This document shows positions 11,604-23,900 of a stretch of DNA of 64,000 nucleotides, in pieces; the first letter of the stretch is position 1; the number at the start of each line of letters is the position of its first letter. The position numbers and the translations under genes are program-made. This DNA is from Amyelois transitella (Eukaryota > Arthropoda > Insecta > Lepidoptera > Pyralidae), in NCBI RefSeq assembly GCF_032362555.1, contig NC_083517.1, positions 8,080,001-8,144,000 on the forward strand. The letters are read 5' to 3'. The notes under the pieces were generated by a model. The model did not search any database, was not told where the DNA came from, and saw only the letters and a program-made list of their open reading frames with translations.

Positions 11604-14600
11604 TCAGAGCGCGGCGAGCGCGGGCAGCAGGCGCGCGGAGCCGCCGGCGCAGTCCCACGCCGCGCCCGTGCCGTCCGCGTAGCACCCGAACAGGACTTGG
11701 CTGTCCGGGCTGTATGCGATACTGCAATATTCATTATTTCATTTAATTTTAAAGAGTCTGCCGTGTGGTTCCCGGCACCAATACAAAAAAAGAATAGGAC
11801 CACTCCATTTCTTTCCCATGGACGTCGTAAAAGGCGACTAAGGGAATAGGCTAAAAAACTTGTGATTCTTTTTTTTAGGCGATGGGCTAGCAACCTGTCA
11901 CTATTTGAATCTCAATCTTATCATTAAGCCAAATAGCTGAACGTGGCCATTCAGTCTTTTCAAGCCTGTTGGCTCCGCAAGGGATATAGACGTGACCATA
12001 TGTATGTATGTAATTTAAAGAGTTTTAGTAGCTTTTCATCATATTAAACAAACAATGAAGTCAATCAGTTTAGAATTGTTTTTGTAGTTTTCGAAGGTGC
12101 ATTAAATAATTGAAATGTCTGCTTGGTACACCAGATAACAGCATCATCATTCTTCTGGCGTGTTTTATCATTACGTTCTCTACACCTAGATAGTGAAGCC
12201 CGAGGTGTGACTATGACCGCGATCCGATAGTGGATACTGATCGGCTTGCCGAAAATCAACAAAGAGTTTAACAAAATATTTTTATTAGTATTCCTCTTCC
12301 TCCCTTTCTATCAATTTTTCTTTCTACTATTATTTTGCGAAATTCCTCATTAAATGGCCCATCATTCACTTATTTTCAATCAAGTTATCTTCACTGTTAC
12401 CTCAACAAAGGAGCGGACAGTCCCCTGGGCGCGGGTATGGTGGCGAGGCGCGTGAGATCCCAGCTGGAGTACAGCACCACGGCGCCCGTCTCCAGGGCAC
12501 AGGCCACGCTGTTCACGCTCACTCCCTCCGCCGCTGAGCTGTAACACACGCTGTATATCCGCTCGGGAACTTTAACACTGCCTGTGGAAAAACAAATAAT
12601 GAGCTTGATAAAACAGTAAACAAAAAAATCTAGTTACAGGGCGTTTAGAAATGAAGGGAGGATACAAGTAAATCCGTTCTTCTAAATAGTTTTATGCTGC
12701 ATTCCTTGCAAATCAAATTGCATAATGGAATTGGTTTCAAAGGGAGTAAATTAATATAGACCTTATTAAAAAAGCTAGCGTCGTAGTGGTAATTTATACA
12801 TACGTGTCCTCATCGTCACTCAACATGGCACTGATCGTCACTTACCGTCCAATCACGAGGAGAAGTTTAAGGAGTGTTTGAGCTTACAAAACTTACCAAC
12901 AAAGCTAGCGTTGACCGTATGCACTCGCAGCAGAGACTTGTACTTGTCCGCGTCGTGTTCGTACGCGTCGTCGTCGTGGCCGCTGCGGCGCGGCGGCCGG
13001 CTGCGGGGGTCGTGCGCCGTCGCCACGTCGCCCAGGGTGGCGCTGATGGTCGCGTGCGTCACGGGCAACATGTGCCGATTCGGCAACGTGCGAATGTATG
13101 TCAGCCTGCAACGAAAATTAATGTTTATTATTACTTGTATGGGAAACTCTGTCAGATATGTAAAAATTGAATTCAAAACTTTTATTCATTATTATGGGAC
13201 ATTTCAATATCACTTAATAATTGTATTATTTTTTAGTTTCACAACATTGGTTGACGTCAAATAAATTACTTAAAACTAAGTTTACTGCCGCTTCCAACGC
13301 GCCAGTGCAGAAGAAGCGGTAATAAGCTGCACTGCAGCATTTTCTTCTTTAACATAAAAAGTGTGAGCGTTGATTCAATTTAATGACGTTGTAACTGCTC
13401 AATAATTTTGTTAATAGAATAATATGTGGTACAGTGAGAGGAACACAACACCAATGATATAACGCACGTGTTGAGGTCCCACAGCACAATGCTCCCGTCA
13501 GAGCTGGCGGTGACGAGCAGCGCGGCCCGCGGGCAGGCGTGCAGCGCGGCCACGGGCTGCGAGTGCGCCAGCAGCGGCCGCCCGCGCAGCGCTTCACTCG
13601 CCGCGGCGCTGGTCCGCGCTAGTCTCAACGCGGTAACACGGCCCGACGCGTATCCGACGAACACCGGGTAAGGGCAGGCGGTGGCGGTGCATATTGTGGT
13701 CACGCAGGTTATCTGTATCAAAACACTCATTATTACATATTTAAAGTATTTAACAAAATAAAATTAACGTGCCGAATTGTTTCTGAAAGGCTTAAGTCTA
13801 AAATGAATTGAGTATCTTGCGCTCGTAAAGTGGCAATGCGCAGTTTTATTATTACAATAGGCTATTTGACAAAGTTCTAAAAACTATCTAAGGGTATTTA
13901 TTTGTTTATAAGGAGCCCTACAAAAATACTTTTCTGCCTTTATTACAGCTATTTTATTAAAAAATCGAAAAAGAAAATGAAATATTCAAATATGCCGCCA
14001 AAACGCGACTTTTAGCAATATGGCGGCCATAGCATGCAGTGACGTAAATTTCGTGTAAATATCATACAAAGCTTGTTGGTGTTTCGAAAAGTTTTGATTT
14101 CCTCTTGTTTTATTTAACTTGTGCCACGTCATATGTGTGAAAATTATTAAAATGAGTTCCTATAAATGTTGTGCAGTGCCTCAATGCACTAATACAACAA
14201 TAAAATCTCCTACGAAACTGTTTTTTTCTATGCCGATGGATTTGAATATTCGTAAGAAGTGGTTTCAGATCATGATCTCAGATCAGTGGTTACCAAGATA
14301 TACTTACATTGATGTTTTCACATTCCTCAGTTCGGCAGCATAGAAATCTGGATTGTCTTTGAAGAAGACAATCCAGATTTCTTCTTCCAACCATTATTGC
14401 GTCCACTTTTGGTAGGTTTCAACTGTCAGCTTTCGCGGAATTGGTTTCCATTATTAAATACCTATGTTATCTGAGTAAACCTGAGCGATCAAACACTTAT
14501 AAAATCTGGAAAAATAATAGCGAACACTAAGGAACGGTACGATCCACAGTCTGTTTATGGATAATTGACGTCATAATAGAAATAGCCAATCACGTTCGTT

Positions 14601-14963
14601 TTTAGTCACGTGACAGCTGCATATAAAAACCTAATTTTCTGAGACGGATTTTGTTTAAATAATGCAATATTTTTATCTCGCGTTATTACAAATCGCTCCA
14701 AAAAAATAATATTAAGACTGATGACATAAAAGAAATGTATATTTTTAATACAGTCAAATAGCCTATTGAGTCGTAATCGATCAAGTATGCTCTTATTACA
14801 AAATATATGAATAAAACACTGACCCGGTCATAGTCAGGAACATGGAACAGCATTTCCGGAGCCGCGTCGCGTCGTGTCTTCAGCCGCACCACGTCGTCCG
14901 GGTGTGCCCACGACAGCAATGCCATCGATCCGAACGACTGGCTGTTTTGATATCCGTGTGTAT
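11604..14963 (-). CDS. LYST: LYST exons 47-51: C-terminal WD40 repeats
   Basis: Exons 14824..14963, 13468..13712, 12897..13105, 12401..12581 and 11604..11721 encode about residues 3169..3465. Repeat hallmarks are [32 protein letters not shown] and [20 protein letters not shown] followed by AWD. The protein stops at LLPALAAL, close to where vertebrate LYST ends, so the terminus looks natural. The insert between blades in exon 49 is rich in Arg, His and Asp ([18 protein letters not shown]) and looks like a disordered loop. The donor of exon 48 is GTGCGT, chosen by phase. Confidence 0.9.
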
Positions 14964-17900
14964 CTGTTGTAAATAACATTCTATTTACATTATAACAGCT
15001 CCATTGGTACTTAAGAGTACCTTATGACCTTCTTCTCACTCCACATAATACAGGGTGACATTTAAAACAACAACTTATTTTTATTTAAATTAAACATCAT
15101 CATTTTCACATTTAAAAAACCCTCAAAAACTACGTCACACGCTTTATTAAAGACCAATACTACAAAAATAAATAAAAATTAAACATGTAAATAAATGTCT
15201 GAAAAATAAATTATTTTTCTAGTATCAAGATCAAGTAAAGTACAGAGTTGTTGAGATCGCTCAGCTGAATGAATTGTGTCGTTGACCTCTGAATCTTTCG
15301 CGTCGCTTTTCCGCCGGCCGGGGTGATATGACGTATTTAGGATCGTGGATTTTGATACTTTTATTTTTTTTCGTACTTTGTGAAATATGAAGCGATATTT
15401 TTCTTTTAACGTTTTTAAATATCCTTAAGATGAGTACACTTAACAGTTAAATTTATGAAGTTGAATTAAAAGTCACCCTGTATATAAGTTTAGTGGTTTT
15501 AAATTAAAAGACGGATAAGCAAACACACTTCCAAATTTTTAATCCTATGCATATCAATGGAAAAAATGAAGGGACAGCTCCTCGCATTACCTGACAACGC
15601 GAACAACGCGGAATTCGGCGGCAGCAGCGCCGCCGTCCTCGCCATCGGCAGCGCTTGCACGGCGGCGGGCGCGCGCGCGGGCGGCTGCGGCGGGCGGCGC
15701 GCGCACAGCGCCGGCGCGGGCAACGCGGGCGAGCCGCAGTAGCGCCCCCACCTCAACCCTGATACGCCGCCGCTTACCCCTGCCTGGTGATGGGAGCAGA
15801 ACGTGACAGACACTTCATAGTGAATACTAAGATGGGAGGGACTGGGCGCGACGCGTCTGGCCAGTGACAGATTAGATAGGGCGTAATTAGGTTCTCCTGA
15901 CAATAGCAACAAAGATATTTGCCATCTTCAGCGATTCCTATATTTCAATAAAATGGGACAAATCCAATTAAGCAGTTGTTGAAACGACGCGGCTTCTTCC
16001 CGTACTTTTGTACTCTAGTGGCGCCGTGAGCTGTTTAACCGAAATATCTGTAGTAAAAGCGCATGCGCAGACCTGTGAGAGCGGGCGCGCCAACAAGTCG
16101 GGCGCGCGGTGCGGGTGCGGCGTGCGCAGCAGCTGGCGCGGCGCCTGCCCGTACATGCGCACCATGTCCGCGGCCGCCGTGCGGTCCACCGCGTCTTCCA
16201 ATGCCGTCGGGTCGAAGCCGTAGTACGTCTGTAATGAGACATTCTTATTTCACCATTATAATGTAAAACTTAACATTATATTAAACTTCACTCCTAGCTG
16301 TCTTAGTACTCAAGCTCATCAAGTGATTCATGTCGTTTCATCATTTGCGTACCGATTGCATTGTCTTCCTGACGGTTTCCTATGATAGCTGAACTGGATA
16401 AGTCAAGTTTTTAAACGTAGCAAATCGCATCTTACCACCGCAACCTTACAGGTGTAACTTAACAAGCTTGAACAATAACTTGAATACTAATAAAAAAACA
16501 CTTCAACAAGGCGTTGACAATTGGCTCTCTCTGCGGCTGTAGAGATTGCAGCAAGCAGCGAGACTCACACAGGCCGGGAACACGTTGATGGCGTCAATGG
16601 CGGCCTGCCCGGTCTGCTTGTAGCCGAACACGAGGTCCACCCACTGCGGCAGGCGCTCCGTCACGTGGGCGGCCTCCAGGGCCTGGCGGTGGGCGAGCGT
16701 GAACATCCTGGCGTCCGCCGCCCACGCCGGTAGTTCTACGTTGTCTATTGCCGCGCCGCACTGACGCACACCCAGCTGCAAACCTGTAGGCGCAACAGCT
16801 TTTTCTATTAAAGTCACACAGATCTAGTGGAACAGCTTACTCAATGTAAGGAAATCTTCGCAATAAGACGAATCTTTATAGTGATACAAACTAAGTTTAG
16901 GGATTCCTGTCAACTTTTAAAAGACAATACGTCTTCTGAGCGCTTCACGAAATCACCTGACTGATTACACTCTTGATGGGTACACATATGCCAACGCCGA
17001 ATTCCTCTTTCAGGATGAATCCACTAGATTTAAAAAAGTCTTCAGAATTTTCTTCAACTTACCCTCGTTGTTATAAAAAAGCTCCGGCAGATAAAAAAGC
17101 TCTGGTATGAGTTCCTTCACGTCTGTGGGCGAATCGTTAGTGATGAGCCGCCACGTAGTTATCATGGAGTGAAACGTGCGGTCTGGCATGTCAAAATTGT
17201 TGTCTAGAAAAAAAATGAAATCAAATATCGTGATAAACGACCAAGCAAAAATACGAAGTAAAACCGTGCGGGACCATGTAGGTCTATCTCATTTGTAAAA
17301 CGACCAAGAATCTAAATAAATCTATTCGAACACACAATGTTATAGATGAGAATGCCATATATCCGGATACGACCTTCAAAACTCGACACTGACAAGTAAT
17401 ATCTACCTAATATGACGGTATCTAACATACAGTGGGTTGCCAAATTAATAGGGACAGTCACATTTTTTATCATATTTTTTCTTCAGGCGCGTTTGACTGC
17501 TATTTCAAGTGGTGTAAGTGGTCCTGGAATGTATTTTTATGTTCACAGCACCTCTACAGATCAACTTGAAAGTAAATTTCAAGTGTTATGGGATTTGTTT
17601 ATTTTGTAAAAATATTTTATTATCGGGAGAGACGCGCAGTCCTTCACACGTGTAAAAGTAAAATAAGTAACTAATTATTTTAAAAAGTTATTTTGTGATT
17701 TTGTGAAATTATTATTGACTGCAAGTAAGTATTACTTTATTTTTATTAAATCTTAAGTATTTTGGGGCTGATTTTAGGACGAAATTAATTAATTTTTTAT
17801 TTTTACAGCTTTCACTATGGGTCGAGGGGTAGATTTGTCTCCAAGAAAAAAATCTGAGGTTAAAACCCTTCTTTTGCACACAAGTCATTCTCAGAGGAAG

Positions 17901-20900
17901 ATAGCAGAACTGGCTGGTGTTTCTAAGTCGGTAGTAAATAAAATAAAAATAAATCTGGATCAAGATCAGCCACTTTTGCCCAAAAGAAAAGGCAAATGCG
18001 GAAGAAAACGGATTACGACACCACGGTCCGATAGGAAAATCAGGGATATGTGTTTGCAAAACAGGAAGAAAAGTGCTGGATTGTTAACCCAGATGGTACA
18101 GGAGTCTGGAATACAAGTTTCGAAGAGAACTGTACAGCGTAGGTTGGCAGAGGAAGGCCTGACCGGACATCGCCCAGCTAAAAAACCGCGACTGACAGAG
18201 GCGATGAAGAAGAAACGACTTGCTTGGGCTCGTGAACACCGTCTGATGAGTGTTGAAGACTGGAGCAAGGTCAGTTTTAATGTCAATTGATAATTTATAT
18301 TAATATTATGGTATATTATCTAAAAAGATTTTCATATAAGTTATAAATATTTTTTTTCAGGTGTGTTTCTCAGACGAATCAACATTTGAGATTCTTGCCG
18401 ACAAAAGCAACTTTGTCAGGCGGCGCCCAGGCGAGAAATTTCACCCTGACTGCATTGTGGAACGCGTTAAACACCCTGTTAAAATAATGGTATGGTCTGT
18501 CATAAGTGCTAAAGGGGTTGGGCGTCTCTACATTGTCCAGGGAACCATGAGACAGGACCAATACAGGCAGGTCCTAGAAACTCGCTTGTTGCCGCAACTC
18601 CGGGAATGGTTCTCAGAGGGGGAGGAATTCATGTTCATGCATGACTCAGCACCATGCCATAAAGCAAGGAGTGTAACAAAATTTTTAGCAGACCACAATA
18701 TACCAGTTTTACCTTGGCCTGGCAATTCTCCAGACATGAACCCCATCGAAAACTTATGGGAAATTACCAAGGCGGAAATTGCCAAGGAAGTGATAACCAC
18801 CAAGGTAAAACTGATCGAAAAATTAATAAATGTGTGGCACCACAACCCTAAAATAAAGGAAAGTGCCAAACAGTGCATAGAAAGTATGCCGAGGCGGATC
18901 GAAGCACTCATTCAGGCTAAAGGAAATGTGACAAAATATTAGCAATATCTCATTGCCATTTTCGTAATACCTGCTAATATTTTCTAATTACCCAAAGACT
19001 GTTATTTTTTTGTTTAAACTACTTGTAAGATGTGTGTCTAATATTATTAAATATAATTATAACTCAAAACAACGTTTTTAATTAGTTATGGACCAATAAA
19101 GTGTAAAAAAACAATATTTTTCGACTGTCCCTATTAATTTGGCAACCCACTGTACCTTGGTAGTTAAGGAACAGTTCGGTGAAGGGCGGCAGCCGCACGA
19201 GGTAGTGCAGCACGCCGCCGGAGTTGGAGTACAGCGAAGCGTAGTGATGCGGCGACTGCGCCACCACCGGGCTGCAACCTTCGCGACGCGCCGCTGCCAA
19301 ATCCTACGGCATTGTAGTAGTGAGATGAATGAAAAATATGAATAAGTAAAAATAAACATTCCAATTAACTTTCCTTTTAATCTTAATAAATTATCACAAG
19401 GTAATAATAATGAGAGATCATTAAAATCTGTCATTATAAATTCTCGGTCTTCTAAGGTCCCGGGTTGTTCCGAGACCTCATTTAGATTTAGAAATTTACT
19501 GCTGGATTCCTGAAACATCCAAGTAGTTGTTGACCACAAACTGTAACATCAGGTATTAACATTTATAAACAAAAGGGGTATTGGCCCCAAAACGGAACAT
19601 TGGCAAGCAAAGTGGACTCACATTATAAGTTTTAATATAATGTTGCTCCCTGTTCTTGTTCTGTATCGCCATAGGTTTGGCCAGGTCCCTGAACGAAGCC
19701 GGTTCATTGAGGTCCAGGATCCTGGAGCAGTAGTCGGCGACCACAAACGGGAAGACCGGGTATTGCATCAAGTCGTTGTAGGAGCGACCACCGAGGCCGT
19801 TCAGACGCATGAGGTACTCCCAGTTGGTGATGCTTCCGTTACGCCAGGCAGACATCGCATCGGCTAAGGTGTCCGGTTCGATTCTGTGGCCAAAAATTTA
19901 TAATGTTTAGTCCTCTTTATACTTAAGTTTGTACAATCTAGAATTCGATTTATGCCGTTTTCGGCCGACTAGACTCAATAAATAGACCATTCCATCTTTT
20001 CGTCAAAATATCGGGTTAAAAGGATAAAAAGGCTGTTCCCGCCGAACAGCCTTTTGGTTTTCACCTCCGACACACAGGTCCCGGTTTCGGTCACCGATTA
20101 GGTCATAATGGGAAATGTATATTCCATTCAATAATGTTTGACATAAAACCTGCCTGCTTAAATGTCATAAAAACACTAGCAGAGAACATTACTTGGCAGG
20201 GAGATGACAAAGGGCCAGCGCTCGCACGAAGGCGTCCCTCTCGCTGGTGTCGGCGAAGGCCAGCAGCTGGGCGTGGCCGGAGTTGAGGAACAGCTCCACG
20301 GCCCGCTCCTGGAGGCACCAGCGCCGCGTCACCACTCGCTCCAGCCGCTCCAACGGCCACGAGTGGGCGGGGCCGTCTTCCTCCGTCTGTGCCAACACAA
20401 CTTCTCATTAGAACGGAATCTCAATCACCTTACTAAGCCAACAATGTGCCTTTAGAGATTTGTGCCTATTGGTTCTCTTTATTCCCACCCCCTCCGGGCA
20501 CCCCCGGAAGATCAGCGCTGGCCGTGTAGCATATTGTTTACAGCCAGCATTATGCTGAGGGGGTACCCTTTCGGGAGCACCATACTACATGTTTATTTTT
20601 GTACATATTTTTGTTTCCTTTTTTGTCTTTTTGTTATGGTGTTCTTTGAATAAATTCTTTTTACTTTTTACTTTACTTTTTACTTACTCCTTATGTGTAC
20701 GGTGTGGTAAGGACGCGTACGTGTGGGCGAGAGCAATAACTCTCCCAAAACTGGTTTTCTAATATAATGAAAAAAAAATTGGTGTCTAAACACCGACCTT
20801 GCATGAAATGAGCTATAAATGTGGATGAAGCGAAGGAATTGTGCAGAGATCGTGGCAAGTGGAAAGATGTAGTCTCTGCCTACCCCTCCGGGAAAGAGGC

Positions 20901-23900
20901 GTGATTTTATGTATGTATGTCTAAACACGAAGCGCTAAGGCAAGGAGCGCTTAGAATAGGGTAAGCTGGCTACCTCGGGCACGAAGTGCACGCTGCGCTC
21001 GCTGAGCAGCAGCTCGCCGGGCGCGTCGCGCTGCACGCTGACGCGCGTGACGCGCGCCATGTGCGCCACGGCCTCGCGCGGGTGCAGCCGCGGGCCGTCG
21101 CCGCGCGCCCCGCCGCTCTCGCTCAGCACGCTGTGCAGAGGCGGCGGCCGTTCGCATATCTCTGAAATATACCGAATTAGGACAGTTATAGAATATATCG
21201 AATATTGATTAAACGAGTTGAGGTGTGAACGAAATTAAATGTTATGATAACCGCATTGTGTTGCTATTTCCTTGTTTCGAAAAACAAGAAAAAACTTAAC
21301 ATGGCGGCTCACTGACAGCGTGGCTCGGCGTGTCGTGCGCACGTTCCAATCGAACTGCAACGGACCGGAACCGCGTTTCAATCTTATATTAATTAGTTTA
21401 GCAATTATAATTCTTCAACACAAAGTAACCCGTACGTTTTGCGGGATGCGATGACGCACCACGGCAAACCGTGAAATGAAAGGAACGACGACGCCGTGGT
21501 ATCGTGATATACTTTATCACGTGAATGCTTAACGCGTTGAAATAACATTTAAAATAAATTGAAAAGAAATAAAAACCTTTGTCATAACTTGCCGTGCCAT
21601 GTCGGCTGTTAGCCCCTTAGACCCCATCAAGATCATCATAAGATAAAAATCGAACGCACTCAAAACTACAATAAAAAATTTGCCCAAAAAGTGCTGACAA
21701 GACACAAAACACCACTTACCAGCCTTATATTGTTGTTCAGGTTTAAGAAACTTAGGCGGAATGCGAAGATGTGCCCGGCGAAGACGCACGCGCACTCGAC
21801 CGGGACCTTCTGTTGGGTCCAGCTGCCACGATTGTGGGTAGCTGTGAGGTTCGTAGAACACCCCTGCAATATCAATACGAAGTAGTTGACAGGCAAGATC
21901 TTAGGTTCTGCTCAAATAATATAGTAAAATAGCTTGATAATAAAACCATGGGATGGGAGCAAATCCCCTTATCGTATATTTTTTACTGACTTCGGATGTA
22001 TCTTAAATTCTAGAGATTTTTTCATTGACTCTTGTCGAGTACGCTAAAAGTCTTTACTCTCAGTCACCTCGCTCGTGAGTATAATCATCAACGGCGCGGT
22101 GCCAGCGTTGCGCGGCGGTACTTCGCTGCGCGTGCGCACGTCGCAAGTGCTCCATGAAGATCTTCCGCTGCGAGTTCTGCAGCTCGACCACGCGCCGCGT
22201 CACGCTCATGGCGGATTCCGTCAGCTTGGCGGCGAGGGCGTCACGAGACCAGACAGCCCTGAAACATAAATTCGTTATATTAGCCCATTACCGCCCTCTG
22301 TACCGGCTCAGGTACGGAATTAGCCATTAACTTTTAACTTGGGCGTTAACGGGTTAGAGTACTCCTGTCCTGAGACATTTGACAATTCACTTTTTATATA
22401 TTTATTTAATTATTTAAATAAATACATAGCGTGTATTAACATCTATTTTGCGAGGCTAAAAATTTTCATCGATTTTAATTGACTGGTATTTTTCTTATGC
22501 AATACTCACTTGATTCTCTGTGAAGCATTTCGTTCAGTCGTTCTCCGCCACCGTTCCATATCTTGGCGTAACAACGCGGCCGCTTCGGGCAGTAAAGCGT
22601 CGCTTGGCCGTCTCTCTGGCAACCCAGCCTGGGTACCTACCGCCCAGCCGCGAGCCCAGTCCGTTATGGGTAACTCTACTAGCGGCTCGTTTGACCCTGA
22701 TAGGTGGATGTGTTTCAGCATTGTCAGCAGGTATACGGCTAACTGGAAGTATAATGAAATTTATATAACAAATAAATGATTGGATTTGACACTATTATTT
22801 GAACCGTACAAAAGGTAGTTAAACATTTGTACATGATAAGCTCTGGCATTGTCGCATAATGCCGTAGAGTATTCAGTAATCGTGGCAAGTGGAAAGATGT
22901 ATTCCGTGCTGACTATGGAAATAAGTCATGTTCTAAAGTACAATATTTATATATTTTTTTAATAAACAATCATATGAACGTACTCGTATAGAGTCGGTAC
23001 CAGATTTCAAGCGAACCAAATTTTACGTATCTCGAGAACTTACAGATTTTGGTCAAAAATAATCTTCGCACTAACCTTGCGCACTTTCCCCGGCTCAGAT
23101 ACAGTCAGCGGCTGCAGCGCTTGTGGCGGCGCGCGGTATAGCGCCCGTAGCAGCGCTGGCTGAAGCGCTCTCGTACCAATACCTGGAGCAGCGACCCACC
23201 AAAACAATTCTTGTAGCGGTGTCACCCAATCAGCGCTGCTCACCCACCATTTGGGACGTTGCGCGGTAGATCCGCTAACCGCTGGTAGAAAAAATAAAAT
23301 ATTTAGTTGCCTCACATCAGTTCACTTTAATTCACTAGGACAAAGCTGCAACCGAAAACATTTTAGCTGCGTTATCAGACAATGGGACGATAAATAAAAA
23401 TAAATAAATATATACGGGACAAATTACACAGATTGAGTTAGCCTCGATGTAAGTTCGAGACTTGTGTTACGAGATGCTAACTCAACGATACTATATTTTA
23501 TAATAAATACTTATATAGATAAACATCCAAGACCCAGGCCAAACAGAAAAAGTTCTTTTCTCATTATGCTCTGGCCGGGATTCGAACCCGGGACCACCGG
23601 TTACACAAACAAGCGTACTGCCGCTGCGCCACAGAGGTCGTCAAAAATGGTGGACAGACATATATATTATGATGACTCACCCAGCAGCAGAGTGGCCAGC
23701 AGGCGGTCGGCGAGCGCGGCGTGCGCGGGGCTGGGCAGCGGCGCGGTGGGCGGGCGCGACAGCAGGAAGCTGACGGCGCGCCACAGCGTGGCCGCGTGCC
23801 GCCCGCCCAGCTCCGCGCGCTCCGCCCGCCCCGCGCCCTCCGCCCCCAGCGACACGGCCGACGATAGCACTGCGGACAAACCGATATCATCGTCCTCCGC

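Noticed and set aside
12853..13264. Several Arg/Ala-rich open frames on both strands
   Set aside because: They are alternative frames of the GC-rich LYST exon 49; only one frame links in phase to its neighbours.
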